This document shows positions 9,361-18,208 of a DNA stretch of 64,000 nucleotides, piece after piece. Made by a program: the position numbers and the translations under genes. This DNA is from Kiritimatiellia bacterium. Its GTDB lineage: Bacteria; Verrucomicrobiota; Kiritimatiellia; UBA8416; YA12-FULL-48-11. The stretch lies in the NCBI GenBank assembly GCA_028716365.1, contig JAQUPZ010000001.1:124001-188000 (forward strand). The letters are read 5' to 3'. The number at the start of each line of letters is the position of its first letter. Positions within the stretch are counted from its first letter, which is position 1. Below the pieces are notes generated by a model. That model was not told the DNA's origin. It made no database searches and was given only the letters and a program-made list of their open reading frames with translations.

Positions 9361-10500
9361 TCAGACAATTCGTGGTGAATTGGGTGTGCGGATACTGGTA
9401 AGGATTTCATAAGGAATGGTTCCACACCACCGGGCAATCTCATCGGCCCAGACAGCTTCATCTCCCTGTGCGCCAATAAGAATAACTTCGTCACCTTCCT
9501 GGGCTTTTGTATCAATTCCCAGATCAATCATCGAAAAATTCATTGTAATACGCCCGATCACAGGGCATCTCCGGCCACTGGTAATAACATGTCCGGTATT
9601 ACTGAGGTTTCTTGAGTAACCATCAGCATAACCGACATCAATTGCTGCAATACATGTTTCACGGGGAGTTATATACGTACTGTCGTAACTTACATGAAAA
9701 CCGGCAGGTACTTTTCTTATTTGAACTATGCGTGTCTTCCACTGCAGAAAGGGTCTCGTTTTGACTTCAACACAGCCACCGAGTTCCGGATTTTGATTTC
9801 CGGGTTCCGAATACTTGTACCCATAACCATAAAGTAATATACCCGGCCTTATACCGTCCATGTTCCACGCGCGATTGCAGATTGTAGCACCACTGTTGGA
9901 GATATGTTTGAACGGAACAGAAAGCCCCTTTTCGTCACAGAGACGAATGACGGTGTTGAAACGTTCAACCTGTGTAATGGCAAAACTTTTGTCTGGACTC
10001 GTCACGGAAGCAAAATGAGTACAAAAACCGCATATGTCCAGTCCGGGCAGACGTGCCAGCCGCGGTAGAATTTCCGGGGCTTCTTCCCAAAGAAATCCAA
10101 CTCGACCCATACCGGTATCGATTTTTGCATGACAACGCAGGACAGCCTTTAAAGACGCGGCCGTTGATGCAAGGGAAACGGCATGTTTTTCACTGATAAC
10201 AATGGGAATGATATTGTTTCCGATTGCCTGTGCAACGGCAGCGGCATCCATGACACCAATGATCATGATTCCGGCATCCGGTAAAATTTCTCTCAATACC
10301 AGTGCTTCATTGATGCTGGTTACAGCAAACCATTTAACCCCGCATTCCCATGCACACTGTGCTACTGGAACCAGGCCGTGACCATAAGCATTAGATTTGA
10401 CAACAAAGATAATTTCAGTGGTACTTTTGAGGACAGACTGAAGATTCCGCAGATTGGTACGGAGAATTCTTAGATCAAGTTCCACCCAGGTATTGCTCAT
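9361..10500 (-). CDS. alr: Alanine racemase
   Basis: This 379-residue fold-type III PLP enzyme interconverts L- and D-alanine for peptidoglycan. The PLP lysine lies in VVKSNAYGHG (about residue 34). Substrate and PLP residues are visible in the HAKIDTGMGRVG region, and the second catalytic tyrosine is within the STYITPRE and GYADGYSR region near 265-290. Length and motif order match Alr. It faces the MFS gene convergently with a gap of only 30 bases and no obvious terminator. The upstream gap carries a repeat rather than a clear promoter. Confidence 0.93.
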   Translation of the reverse strand: MSNTWVELDLRILRTNLRNLQSVLKSTTEIIFVVKSNAYGHGLVPVAQCAWECGVKWFAVTSINEALVLREILPDAGIMIIGVMDAAAVAQAIGNNIIPIVISEKHAVSLASTAASLKAVLRCHAKIDTGMGRVGFLWEEAPEILPRLARLPGLDICGFCTHFASVTSPDKSFAITQVERFNTVIRLCDEKGLSVPFKHISNSGATICNRAWNMDGIRPGILLYGYGYKYSEPGNQNPELGGCVEVKTRPFLQWKTRIVQIRKVPAGFHVSYDSTYITPRETCIAAIDVGYADGYSRNLSNTGHVITSGRRCPVIGRITMNFSMIDLGIDTKAQEGDEVILIGAQGDEAVWADEIARWCGTIPYEILTSIRTPNSPRIV

Positions 10501-10587
10501 GATTAATTGCCGATTTATGATTCAGGATTTCCAACTGGATTTTCTCTCAAAATCGTCAATCAAAAATCTCAAATCAGAAATATTTTA
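10501..10587. repeat. AT-rich intergenic repeat upstream of alr
   Basis: This short gap between alr and the DUF6941 gene repeats words such as GATTTATGATT, AATCGTCAATC and AAATCTCAAATCAG. It shares CGATTTATGATT with the gap after rimO. It probably contains the alr promoter, but no confident -35/-10 pair is seen. Confidence 0.35.
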
Positions 10588-11004
10588 TTATATCATTCCG
10601 TCCATATTTGTCGGGCCGGACATTTGCACTATTTTTGTCTTCAAAGGATATCGTAGCTTGATATCGCCATCGAGAAGGATTTCGACCCAGTAAGTGCCTT
10701 CTTTGTCAAATTTCACGTTAATGAAAAATTCTATGCTTGTTGCAGTGGCTTCACTGTCGGGTAAATTAACGGCCACATCTTTTCCCTCTGTAAGGACCGT
10801 ATTGCCATCCGGCAGAAGAATTCGACTGCGCTGCTTGAATTCGCCTTCACCGCAGCACCAGCGATTTACAACGCAAAGTCGCTGAAATACAAGAGGAAGT
10901 CCGGGAACAGCAAGAGCATCGAAAAGACCGATGAGCATGAATTTCCCGTTCCGTTCCTGGCGGACATCATCGCAGAGAAGGCTTGATTGCAAATCAGGTA
11001 TCAT
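10588..11004 (-). CDS. DUF6941-family protein
   Basis: This 138-residue soluble protein has the opening PDLQSSLLCDDVRQERNGKF, then MLIGLFDAL and a beta-rich body ending in TYWVEILLDGDIKLRYPL. This resembles the DUF6941 family, whose biochemical function is unknown. Its ATG overlaps the stop of the plsC-like gene by 4 bases, a sign of translational coupling. No signal peptide or catalytic motif is visible. Confidence 0.65.
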   Translation of the reverse strand: MIPDLQSSLLCDDVRQERNGKFMLIGLFDALAVPGLPLVFQRLCVVNRWCCGEGEFKQRSRILLPDGNTVLTEGKDVAVNLPDSEATATSIEFFINVKFDKEGTYWVEILLDGDIKLRYPLKTKIVQMSGPTNMDGMI

Positions 11005-11879
11005 GTCGATTCATCCTTTCCCGGCTGTGTATCTTCTTTTTCCACTATTGCACCCCATGTCCGGAGATTTGTTTCTATGAACTCAACTGTTTTCTCATGT
11101 TCCACCCTGCCATTACCAGTAATTTCCATTACCGGACCGAACTTGAAATAAACCGGCTTGGTTCTGTCAAGATCACCGATGTCCTTGAAACGGATACCAT
11201 TGGAGTGGAAATCTGTTTTTAGTGCAATAGGTACAACGGGAACACCGGCTTTTTTGGCGAGCTTTACACCGAGAGAGTTAAATTCACCGGAATTGAATTC
11301 CACGCGGCGGGTTGACTGTGGAAAGATAAGTACAGATCGGCCGGCACGAAGAGTAGATTCTCCTTTGGTAAGTACTTCCTTCAGATCGTCTCTCGGATTT
11401 TTTCGTGAGACACTGATGGGATCCACGGCACACATTATATGACCGAATACGGGGTAGGTGAGGAGACTTTCTTTCACCACTGTGGAAAGACCACCGAATG
11501 CAAGCAGAATGCCGGGATAAAGCATTGTTTCCAGCATGCTCATGTGGTTGGACACAAACACGACTGGCTTGTTGAATTTTGCCACGCTTTCACAACCGGA
11601 TATCGTAATCTTTGCGCCACAGACTTCTGCTGCCTGGAGGATTTCGTATGACTGATGTCCCCAACATGATGTATCATATTTGCCACAGCGGGCAATGATT
11701 GCCCCGGAAGCAATGACACGGAAGATTTTCAGGTAATACCAAGTATCGGTTCTACCCAGCAAACGGTCAAGTGGAGAATACACACTTTTCTCCGATGTTG
11801 TGTAAATTCCCTTTTCCCTCAATGTTTTATGAAATTCCAGAACATTCATGGTTATTATGTAAACGGCTTTTTCTATCAT
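11001..11879 (-). CDS. PlsC-like 1-acylglycerol-3-phosphate acyltransferase
   Basis: This protein of up to 292 residues belongs to the LPLAT family that acylates lysophosphatidate or related lipids at the membrane. Motif I reads SNHMSMLETM, giving H-x4-E where the classical motif is H-x4-D. Motif III is FPQSTRRVEF instead of FPEGTR, and VPVVPIALK is motif IV. The substitutions suggest a divergent subfamily whose substrate may not be lysophosphatidate. The start could also be the later ATG giving MNVLEFHKTL. It is coupled to the DUF6941 gene. Confidence 0.75.
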   Translation of the reverse strand: MIEKAVYIITMNVLEFHKTLREKGIYTTSEKSVYSPLDRLLGRTDTWYYLKIFRVIASGAIIARCGKYDTSCWGHQSYEILQAAEVCGAKITISGCESVAKFNKPVVFVSNHMSMLETMLYPGILLAFGGLSTVVKESLLTYPVFGHIMCAVDPISVSRKNPRDDLKEVLTKGESTLRAGRSVLIFPQSTRRVEFNSGEFNSLGVKLAKKAGVPVVPIALKTDFHSNGIRFKDIGDLDRTKPVYFKFGPVMEITGNGRVEHEKTVEFIETNLRTWGAIVEKEDTQPGKDEST

Positions 11880-12054
11880 TCACGCTTGGTCAACGCAAGT
11901 GCAGAGAATAGGAACAATATTTTGGATGGGGTGGTGATACTGGAATGCGGAAACAAAGACAACGTCTGGCACTGGTACTGCTCGACATTTTATTCTGCTG
12001 TGCAAAGCAGTCGACAAAATGCCATTTTCTCACGGAAGAGGCTGTTTAAAGTTT

Positions 12055-12084
12055 TTGACAACCGCCATGTATCTGATGCATAAC
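12055..12084 (+). promoter_or_regulatory. Candidate sigma-70-type promoter for the STAS gene
   Basis: A perfect TTGACA at 12055-12060 is followed after 18 bases by CATAAC (4 of 6 to TATAAT) at 12079-12084. The STAS ATG lies 56 bases downstream. This is the best promoter in the 233-base divergent gap, but it is sequence similarity only. Confidence 0.4.
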
Positions 12085-12139
12085 TCTCAACAGGATCAGA
12101 AACTGAGATTCATTGGAATCAGCAACGAAGGGTATTTTT

Positions 12140-12529
12140 ATGCCACTAAAGATCAGTTTGCACGAACGACGGCCGACGGTATACGAGGTTGCCCTGAACG
12201 GCAGCATCGACGGGGAAACAAACAGGCAGCTGGACAAGTTTGTCGATGACATCTTCAAATTCCCGGTACGGGGGTTGACGTTCAACATGCACGGGGTAGA
12301 TTACGTGAGCAGCGCCGGAATACGCAGCGTACTGCTGGCCATGCGAAAGACCAAAGCGGGAGGCGGTGTATTTGCAATGATCGACATGCAGACACCGGTG
12401 AAGACGGTGTTCGAAATTGCCCAGATCCTGCCTCAAGCGAAGCTGTTTGCCAGTGTCGAGGAGGCCGACAAATACTTTGACATCATCCAGAAGCAGGAAC
12501 GAGAGAAGGATCAGCAAAAACCGGCATGA
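12140..12529 (+). CDS. STAS-domain protein (anti-sigma factor antagonist-like)
   Basis: This protein of about 129 residues has the SpoIIAA/STAS fold. It starts MPLKISLHERR, runs through the strand VYEVALNGSIDGETN, and has the signature VDYVSSAGIRSVLLAM with the serine normally phosphorylated in partner-switching antagonists. The track uses a TTG start at 12113; the ATG at 12140, with GAAGGG upstream, fits the domain boundary. No cognate anti-sigma kinase or phosphatase lies nearby, so partners are unknown. The tail is charged (EREKDQQKPA). Confidence 0.8.
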   Translation: MPLKISLHERRPTVYEVALNGSIDGETNRQLDKFVDDIFKFPVRGLTFNMHGVDYVSSAGIRSVLLAMRKTKAGGGVFAMIDMQTPVKTVFEIAQILPQAKLFASVEEADKYFDIIQKQEREKDQQKPA

Positions 12530-12677
12530 ACGCGGCTGGCTGGATCGCGAAACCCATCGGCCCCGGATTCAATGGCTCAAGCAGTGCTTGTCCTGGCTGT
12601 TCCAGACGCAAACTGTTCGCAGTGGAAAATGATCTCAAATCATGTTAGTCCGATGGCATAACTTTTAACACGAGTTT

Positions 12678-12758
12678 ACGGAGGATATGTTAGCAGGTTG
12701 ATACCTGCTGAGTGTCTGATACAGGATTTTCTAACGGAGGAGCAGGTTAACACCTCTT
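12678..12758 (+). promoter_or_regulatory. Paired palindromes upstream of the DUF4838 lipoprotein gene
   Basis: The gap holds two related units. Each begins with ACGGAGGA (12678 and 12734) and then carries a palindrome: AGCAGGT-TGAT-ACCTGCT at 12692-12709, and the looser AGGT-TAAC-ACCT core at 12744-12755. The units are offset by 56 bases and lie just before the gene at 12784. They could be operators or mRNA hairpins. No partner protein can be assigned. Confidence 0.35.
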
Positions 12759-12783
12759 AAGCGATAACGTGGAGGAGCTTAAA

Positions 12784-15273
12784 ATGCGAATACTATGCGT
12801 TACCGTCGTGTGTATGCTGATTACACTGAGTCTCGGATGCGTACCTAAGAAGGTGGTTATTGTGCAGGACGGCCAATCGATGGCCAGGATTGTGATTGCA
12901 CAGAAAGCATCTGACGAAATCAAAGCTGCGGCACAGGTCATGTCCCGATACATCGAGCAGGCCTCGGGTGCCCACCTCGAGGTATTGAGCGACGAGGCCG
13001 AACAGGCCGGTGACGGACTCGTCATTCAGGTAGGGCGAACCAAACTCTCCGCCAACGAGCTGCAATTTCCGAAGGACTTGGATGAGGATGGGTTTGTCAT
13101 TCAGGTACGACCCAAAAGCATTATCATCGTCGGCCCGACTGACTGGGGCACGGAGTTCGGGGTGTATGGCTTCCTTGAGAAGATTGTCGGTGTACGCTGG
13201 CTAATGCCCGGGCCCGATGGTGATGATGTTCCCGTGATGAAAACCATCACCGTCCCTGAAGGATGCATCAGCGATCAACCAGTGTTCTTCTCCCGGCTGT
13301 TCAGTGGGCTGCGCGGCACGTGTCAGACGCAGTGGGCGCGGTTCAATCGCATGCATGGGCGCGTCTCTTTTCATCACAATCTGCTGCATCTTCTACCGCC
13401 TGCTAAGTATACAAAAACCCATCCCGAGTTCTTTCCTATAAAAGACGGTAAGACGAGGCACCTGCCCACTCCAGATGAGCACGGTTGGCAACCCTGTTTC
13501 AGCGCGCCCGGCTTGGCGGACGAGGCGATCCGCAACATTATTGCCTACTTCAAGGAGCATCCGGAAAGCTCCTCGTACTCCCTGGGTGCCAACGACAGCA
13601 GTGGCTACTGCCGGTGCACTAACTGCCTGGCCCGCATCTCCGGCGAGAAGAATTTCATTGGTCGGACAGATTTTTCCGATCTGTACTATGACTGGTGTAA
13701 TCAGGTGATCGAGGGAGTTCTGAAGGTGTACCCGGATAAGTGGTTCGGCTGCCTGGCTTACAGCGAGGTGGCCGGCCAGCCGAAAAAAACAAAAGTTCAC
13801 CCGAGGCTGATCCCCTACATGACCTATGACCGCATGAAATGGATCCAGCCCAAGATCGAAGCCGATGGTCACAATGCCACCGAAGTCTGGCACGCCGCAA
13901 GCCCGACCCTTGGTTGGTATGACTACATTTACGGCACACCCTATTGCCTGCCACGGGTATTCTTTCACAAGAGCGAGCAGTACCTGCGTTATGCACAGAC
14001 GCAAGGCGTAAAGGCGCATTATGCCGAGATCTATCCGAACTTCGGAGAAGGACCCAAACCTTATGTCTTCCTGAAACTTTGGTGGAACCCAAACCAGGAC
14101 GTGGACGCTCTGCTCAAGGAGTGGTACGAGCGGTGTGTTGGTCCTGATGCTGCTCCTGCATTGGCGGGTTACTACGCGATTTGGGAACGTTTCTGGACAC
14201 AGGACATCCTCCAGTCCAAGTGGTTCACGCCGGGCGGTCAATACCTGAGCTTCTACTCTCCCGGTTACCTGGCCGACGTAAAGAAGGAGGACATTCAACA
14301 GAGCCGCAAACTCCTTGATGAATGTATTGCCAAGTGCCGGACCGACAAGCAGCAGGCACGCGCGAAACTGTTAGAGCTTGCTTTCCAGTATTACGAGGCA
14401 TCGGCACTCGCGTATCTTGCCGATAAGGAATTGCGCTCCGTACAGGTGACTACAGAGGATCAAGCCCTGGCTGTACTCGATCAGAGCGTGACCGCCCTGG
14501 AAATGGCGCAGAAGCGACGAAAGCTCGCCCTCGAGGTTTTTCCCAAGGACCCGGTGTTGGTGAATCCGCTGGGACTGGAAAGGTTCCCGATACTCGCCGG
14601 AGAGACATGGGGCGGTAACGGGATATGGACGATAGCGGACTGGGTTGTGAGAGAAGATAACCGTGTACGAAAACGTGTCGAGGAATTGGCGGCGAAATCA
14701 TCGTCTCCATTAGTGCGTGAGCAGGCAACGATCATGCTGTCTATCCTCAGGGGCAAGGCGGCCATGGAGAGTGTTAATGGTTCATTCGAAGAAGGCCAGG
14801 GGCCAGCGTCAGCAAACTGGAGTTACTGGCGGAAGCCAGATGTGCCACCTGAGAAACCGATCGGGCGCATGTTACGGACCGAGGAGATCGCTCATACCGG
14901 TAAGGCAAGTTTACTCTGCGACGGCATGCAGCGCGGAGGACCAGTGCAGAAAATGGAGTTCAAGAAGCCGGGAAGATTCTGCGCACTGGCATGGGTTTAT
15001 GCACCGCAGGGAATGGAGTCCAAGGGTACCGTCGAGATGTCAGTCACTCCCTTGGACGAAAAGGGCGGCAATCTGCCAGGTTATAGTACAACGGCCACAC
15101 CGATCCCCGGCAAATGGATGCTCCTCGTGGTCGGCTTCGACGTACCGGCACAGATCAAGGGGAAAAAGGTGTGCGGTATCCGAATCGTCCCCATTGTGAA
15201 CGGCTTCGAGAGTGGAGGCAAAGTCTATCTGGACGATGTTGGACTATATCGGGTTGACGCCGAAAACAGGTAA
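12784..15273 (+). CDS. DUF4838-domain lipoprotein with C-terminal CBM-like domain
   Basis: This is a protein of about 829 residues when started at ATG 12784, which has a GGAGG site upstream. The N terminus (MRILCVTVVCMLITLSLGC) ends in a lipobox, so it is probably a lipoprotein. Residues 30-150 form the small alpha/beta domain seen before GH20/GH67-type barrels, and 160-430 match DUF4838, a predicted TIM-barrel glycosidase-like domain. A C-x-C-x2-C cluster (YCRCTNCL) is present. From about residue 665 a jelly-roll of CBM4/9 type begins (NGSFEEGQG) and ends LDDVGLYRV. The enzymatic activity of DUF4838 is not established. A GH42-like gene follows. Confidence 0.72.
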   Translation: MRILCVTVVCMLITLSLGCVPKKVVIVQDGQSMARIVIAQKASDEIKAAAQVMSRYIEQASGAHLEVLSDEAEQAGDGLVIQVGRTKLSANELQFPKDLDEDGFVIQVRPKSIIIVGPTDWGTEFGVYGFLEKIVGVRWLMPGPDGDDVPVMKTITVPEGCISDQPVFFSRLFSGLRGTCQTQWARFNRMHGRVSFHHNLLHLLPPAKYTKTHPEFFPIKDGKTRHLPTPDEHGWQPCFSAPGLADEAIRNIIAYFKEHPESSSYSLGANDSSGYCRCTNCLARISGEKNFIGRTDFSDLYYDWCNQVIEGVLKVYPDKWFGCLAYSEVAGQPKKTKVHPRLIPYMTYDRMKWIQPKIEADGHNATEVWHAASPTLGWYDYIYGTPYCLPRVFFHKSEQYLRYAQTQGVKAHYAEIYPNFGEGPKPYVFLKLWWNPNQDVDALLKEWYERCVGPDAAPALAGYYAIWERFWTQDILQSKWFTPGGQYLSFYSPGYLADVKKEDIQQSRKLLDECIAKCRTDKQQARAKLLELAFQYYEASALAYLADKELRSVQVTTEDQALAVLDQSVTALEMAQKRRKLALEVFPKDPVLVNPLGLERFPILAGETWGGNGIWTIADWVVREDNRVRKRVEELAAKSSSPLVREQATIMLSILRGKAAMESVNGSFEEGQGPASANWSYWRKPDVPPEKPIGRMLRTEEIAHTGKASLLCDGMQRGGPVQKMEFKKPGRFCALAWVYAPQGMESKGTVEMSVTPLDEKGGNLPGYSTTATPIPGKWMLLVVGFDVPAQIKGKKVCGIRIVPIVNGFESGGKVYLDDVGLYRVDAENR

Positions 15274-15337
15274 TATTCATATCGTTCATGGTCGCTGTTT
15301 TACGATAGACCACAGACTCGATAGCAACGGAGGAAAC

Positions 15338-18088
15338 ATGATAACGAAAAAGTTATTTATCGGGTTCGTGTTACTGGCATCGGCGTTGACTACATCAGCC
15401 GACTGGTCGCTGTACGAACAATTTGATCGAGTCCTTGTTTATGATGGCCAATTCCTGCGCGAATATACTTACAAGCCGCGTGACATCCGTGGACCACACA
15501 GTGGCCTGCTTATCTGGGCGGCGTTACCGCAAAAGGACGGCAAGCTGAAACCGTATGGGAAGGGAATGGAGGTCAAGGGTGAGTTACGATCGAACCAGTT
15601 GTTGTTGTCGGGCGAGTCGACGATTAATCCAACAGTGGTTGAATTCGTCGTGATTGGTGGCAGCAAACTCGATCTGGAATTTGGTTTGTGTGACCTTGCG
15701 CTCGAGAAAGGTAGCAAAGGCACGTTGCTGAAGATTGAGATGCTTGTCGGCGGCAAGTCGTCCACAGAGACGGTGACGATCGGCGAGAACCGTTGGGAGA
15801 AAAAGACGGTGGTATTGCCAAAAGCGGAGCGCGTATTGGTAAGGCTGATGGCTTCGCGTCGCGGTGGTGGCACAAACTGGACGGGACTGGTCGTACGCGG
15901 TGACGGCGAGATCGGTTCACGCGATCAGGCGCGTGCATTGTCGCCGAACTGTGATCGAATCGGCAAACTCGACGTGACATTGAAACCGTCGCCGAATCGC
16001 GTTACGATAAAATCCGGCTATGATATCCTTTTTTACCGCGACAAACCGTTTCTGAGCTTCGCCACCAAGGGTAATCCCGCTGGCTCCGAGGAAATGCAAG
16101 GGAAACTCGGCTTCAACACGTTCTATGTCGAAGGCATGGGCTTCATGCCGTATTGGCCGGAAGGAACGCCGGGCGTGGTCATACCGCCGAACTCCAGCAT
16201 TCATCATGATCTGCGGCTCAGTCAGCAGTTCGACATGCCGTTCAAAGCCACCATCAGTATGGCACATTGCTCGCCGTTCCTGCCGAAGTGGCTGGTAAAA
16301 AAGGAGAACCTTGGTCTCGAAGGTCACAAGTTGCGCCGTGGCGGTGACACGCATACGTCATTCATCAAGCCTGCCACGCTACGATGGCACAAGACCGGGC
16401 TCGAGGGCTGGGTGAAACCGTTCCTTGACCAGCCGACGCTCTTCGTGTTCGGCCAGGAGGATGACGCGAGTTTGTGGGATGATTATTCTGCCGACGCAGT
16501 GGCAAACTGGCGCGCGTGGCTGAAGAAACGTTTCGGCGGCGATTTCCGCACGTTCGGTAATTACGTCGGTGGTGTGCGCGGTGTCGACGGTTTCGATGGT
16601 ATACCGCAGCCGAAACGGTTCGAGCCGGACGAACGCTTTGGTTTTCCGATGCGGCTGGCGTACCTGAAACTTCAGTGGATTACCGAAAGCTACGGCGATT
16701 ATCTGGCGGAATTATTTGTGCACATGCGTAAGCTTGTGCCGGGCGTACCGCTGACACAGCGATTTGTTAACTGGGCTGGCGCACCAACCATCTGCAAACG
16801 TGTCGGGTTCGACTACAATTACACATTTGGTCATCTGACTTCTGAGGGTGTGCCGAACAGTTACGGTATCGGTAAAAAAATCTGGACTGGTATCTACGCG
16901 CACATGGGTACACTGCCGTTGCCCCGAGGCGGCTCCATTGGCAAGACATACAGCCCGAAAATCCGTCGCGGCGCGATGACCCGGGCTGAGTGGGAACTTA
17001 ATGCATTTACCATCATTGCAAACGGCGGTTGTGGATTTGAGTATTCAACACTGGTGCCGACATGGGGACCGGAATGGGAACAGTCGGCGCTTTACGACGC
17101 CGATGGCAAACTCACGCCTACCGGCGAAGCCGGCGCGCCGGTAATCAAGGAAGCGCTGGAGAACGCGCGATACATGATGCACTATGAGCAATATCCCGAT
17201 GTGGCGGTATTCCACGACGCAAGCTTTAACTCCGGACCCTTTGGCGGACGTTGGGGCCATTCGAAAGTTGGTATTTATACGCTTATTCGCGAAACCGGTT
17301 TCCACTTTGATCCGCTTTCCGAGGGCGACATGACTGCGGAGAAACTGCGCGGTCGCAAGGTACTCGTGCTGGCGGGCAGTCTTTCACTCGCGCCGGAGGT
17401 TCAAGCCGCGATCCGCGACTACGTGCGCGGTGGTGGTACGCTGGTGACGGCATTCTGCTCCGACGGTCAGGGTTTTCCCGGCTGTAACAGCTACGACTAT
17501 GCCTGCAAAGTACGCGAGAGCGCCGCGCAAAAGTCGTTCGACGAGCCGAAAGCCGCGGCCCATCTTGGAGACGTACTCGGTATCCGCGCTGGCAGTGGTG
17601 TGACGGTGCACGAGCAGGTGAAGTACGACCGTCACGGTACTATCTCGCTGAAAGATTTCAATACGCTTGCCAAGGAAGGTAGATGGGTCAAACAGGATGC
17701 GTGCTGCGCGAATCTGTCACCACGGCCGGAAGCGAAAGTGCTCGCGACGTTCGAGGATAATTCGCCCGCTGCCATCGAGCATCGTTTCGGCAACGGTCGT
17801 GCCATTACATTCGCGTTTGATATCGGTCTTATTGCCAACAACCTGACCATACCGCCGCTCTACGCGTGGTGGTCAGACACACTTGTCCCGCTCGGCTGCC
17901 GCAAAGTAGTGGACACGGGTAACTGGTTTGTCGAAGCCGGCGCGTGGCACGATGACGCCGGCAACCGTCTCATCATCCTTGTCAATCACGACGCTGTTAA
18001 CGCACAGGACGCGAAGTTGCCCGACGGCAAAACGGTGCGGCTTGATCCGGGACGGGCGAAGACAGTTGTTTGCTCAAAAAATCAATAA
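15338..18088 (+). CDS. Exported GH42/beta-galactosidase-like protein
   Basis: The track ORF starts 42 codons early, inside the previous gene. The ATG at 15338 with a GGAGGA site gives 916 residues and a signal peptide (KKLFIGFVLLASALTTSADW). A beta-sandwich fills about 20-230. A TIM-barrel region follows with GQEDDASLWDDYSADAVANW, resembling the GH42-type barrel. A glutamine-amidotransferase-like trimerisation domain lies at about 630-850 (RGRKVLVLAGSLSLAPEVQA, then VRGGGTLVTAF). This domain order resembles GH42 beta-galactosidases and relatives. The catalytic acids cannot be fixed by eye, so the exact family is uncertain. It is noticeably GC-rich compared with the next gene. Confidence 0.6.
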   Translation: MITKKLFIGFVLLASALTTSADWSLYEQFDRVLVYDGQFLREYTYKPRDIRGPHSGLLIWAALPQKDGKLKPYGKGMEVKGELRSNQLLLSGESTINPTVVEFVVIGGSKLDLEFGLCDLALEKGSKGTLLKIEMLVGGKSSTETVTIGENRWEKKTVVLPKAERVLVRLMASRRGGGTNWTGLVVRGDGEIGSRDQARALSPNCDRIGKLDVTLKPSPNRVTIKSGYDILFYRDKPFLSFATKGNPAGSEEMQGKLGFNTFYVEGMGFMPYWPEGTPGVVIPPNSSIHHDLRLSQQFDMPFKATISMAHCSPFLPKWLVKKENLGLEGHKLRRGGDTHTSFIKPATLRWHKTGLEGWVKPFLDQPTLFVFGQEDDASLWDDYSADAVANWRAWLKKRFGGDFRTFGNYVGGVRGVDGFDGIPQPKRFEPDERFGFPMRLAYLKLQWITESYGDYLAELFVHMRKLVPGVPLTQRFVNWAGAPTICKRVGFDYNYTFGHLTSEGVPNSYGIGKKIWTGIYAHMGTLPLPRGGSIGKTYSPKIRRGAMTRAEWELNAFTIIANGGCGFEYSTLVPTWGPEWEQSALYDADGKLTPTGEAGAPVIKEALENARYMMHYEQYPDVAVFHDASFNSGPFGGRWGHSKVGIYTLIRETGFHFDPLSEGDMTAEKLRGRKVLVLAGSLSLAPEVQAAIRDYVRGGGTLVTAFCSDGQGFPGCNSYDYACKVRESAAQKSFDEPKAAAHLGDVLGIRAGSGVTVHEQVKYDRHGTISLKDFNTLAKEGRWVKQDACCANLSPRPEAKVLATFEDNSPAAIEHRFGNGRAITFAFDIGLIANNLTIPPLYAWWSDTLVPLGCRKVVDTGNWFVEAGAWHDDAGNRLIILVNHDAVNAQDAKLPDGKTVRLDPGRAKTVVCSKNQ

Positions 18089-18208
18089 CGGCAAAACAAG
18101 ACAGAAATGGTTATAGTTTCTACCAATGTCAAAAAAGCAAGTTCTTATACAAAAATCTTTATGGTTCAAAATTAGATTAATTGTTTTTTACTGAAAGAAT
18201 CATAGAAA

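Noticed and set aside
13393-14298. Minus-strand ORF of 301 codons
   Set aside because: It is antisense to the DUF4838 lipoprotein gene, which has clear domains; no domain or ribosome site is visible in the antisense frame.
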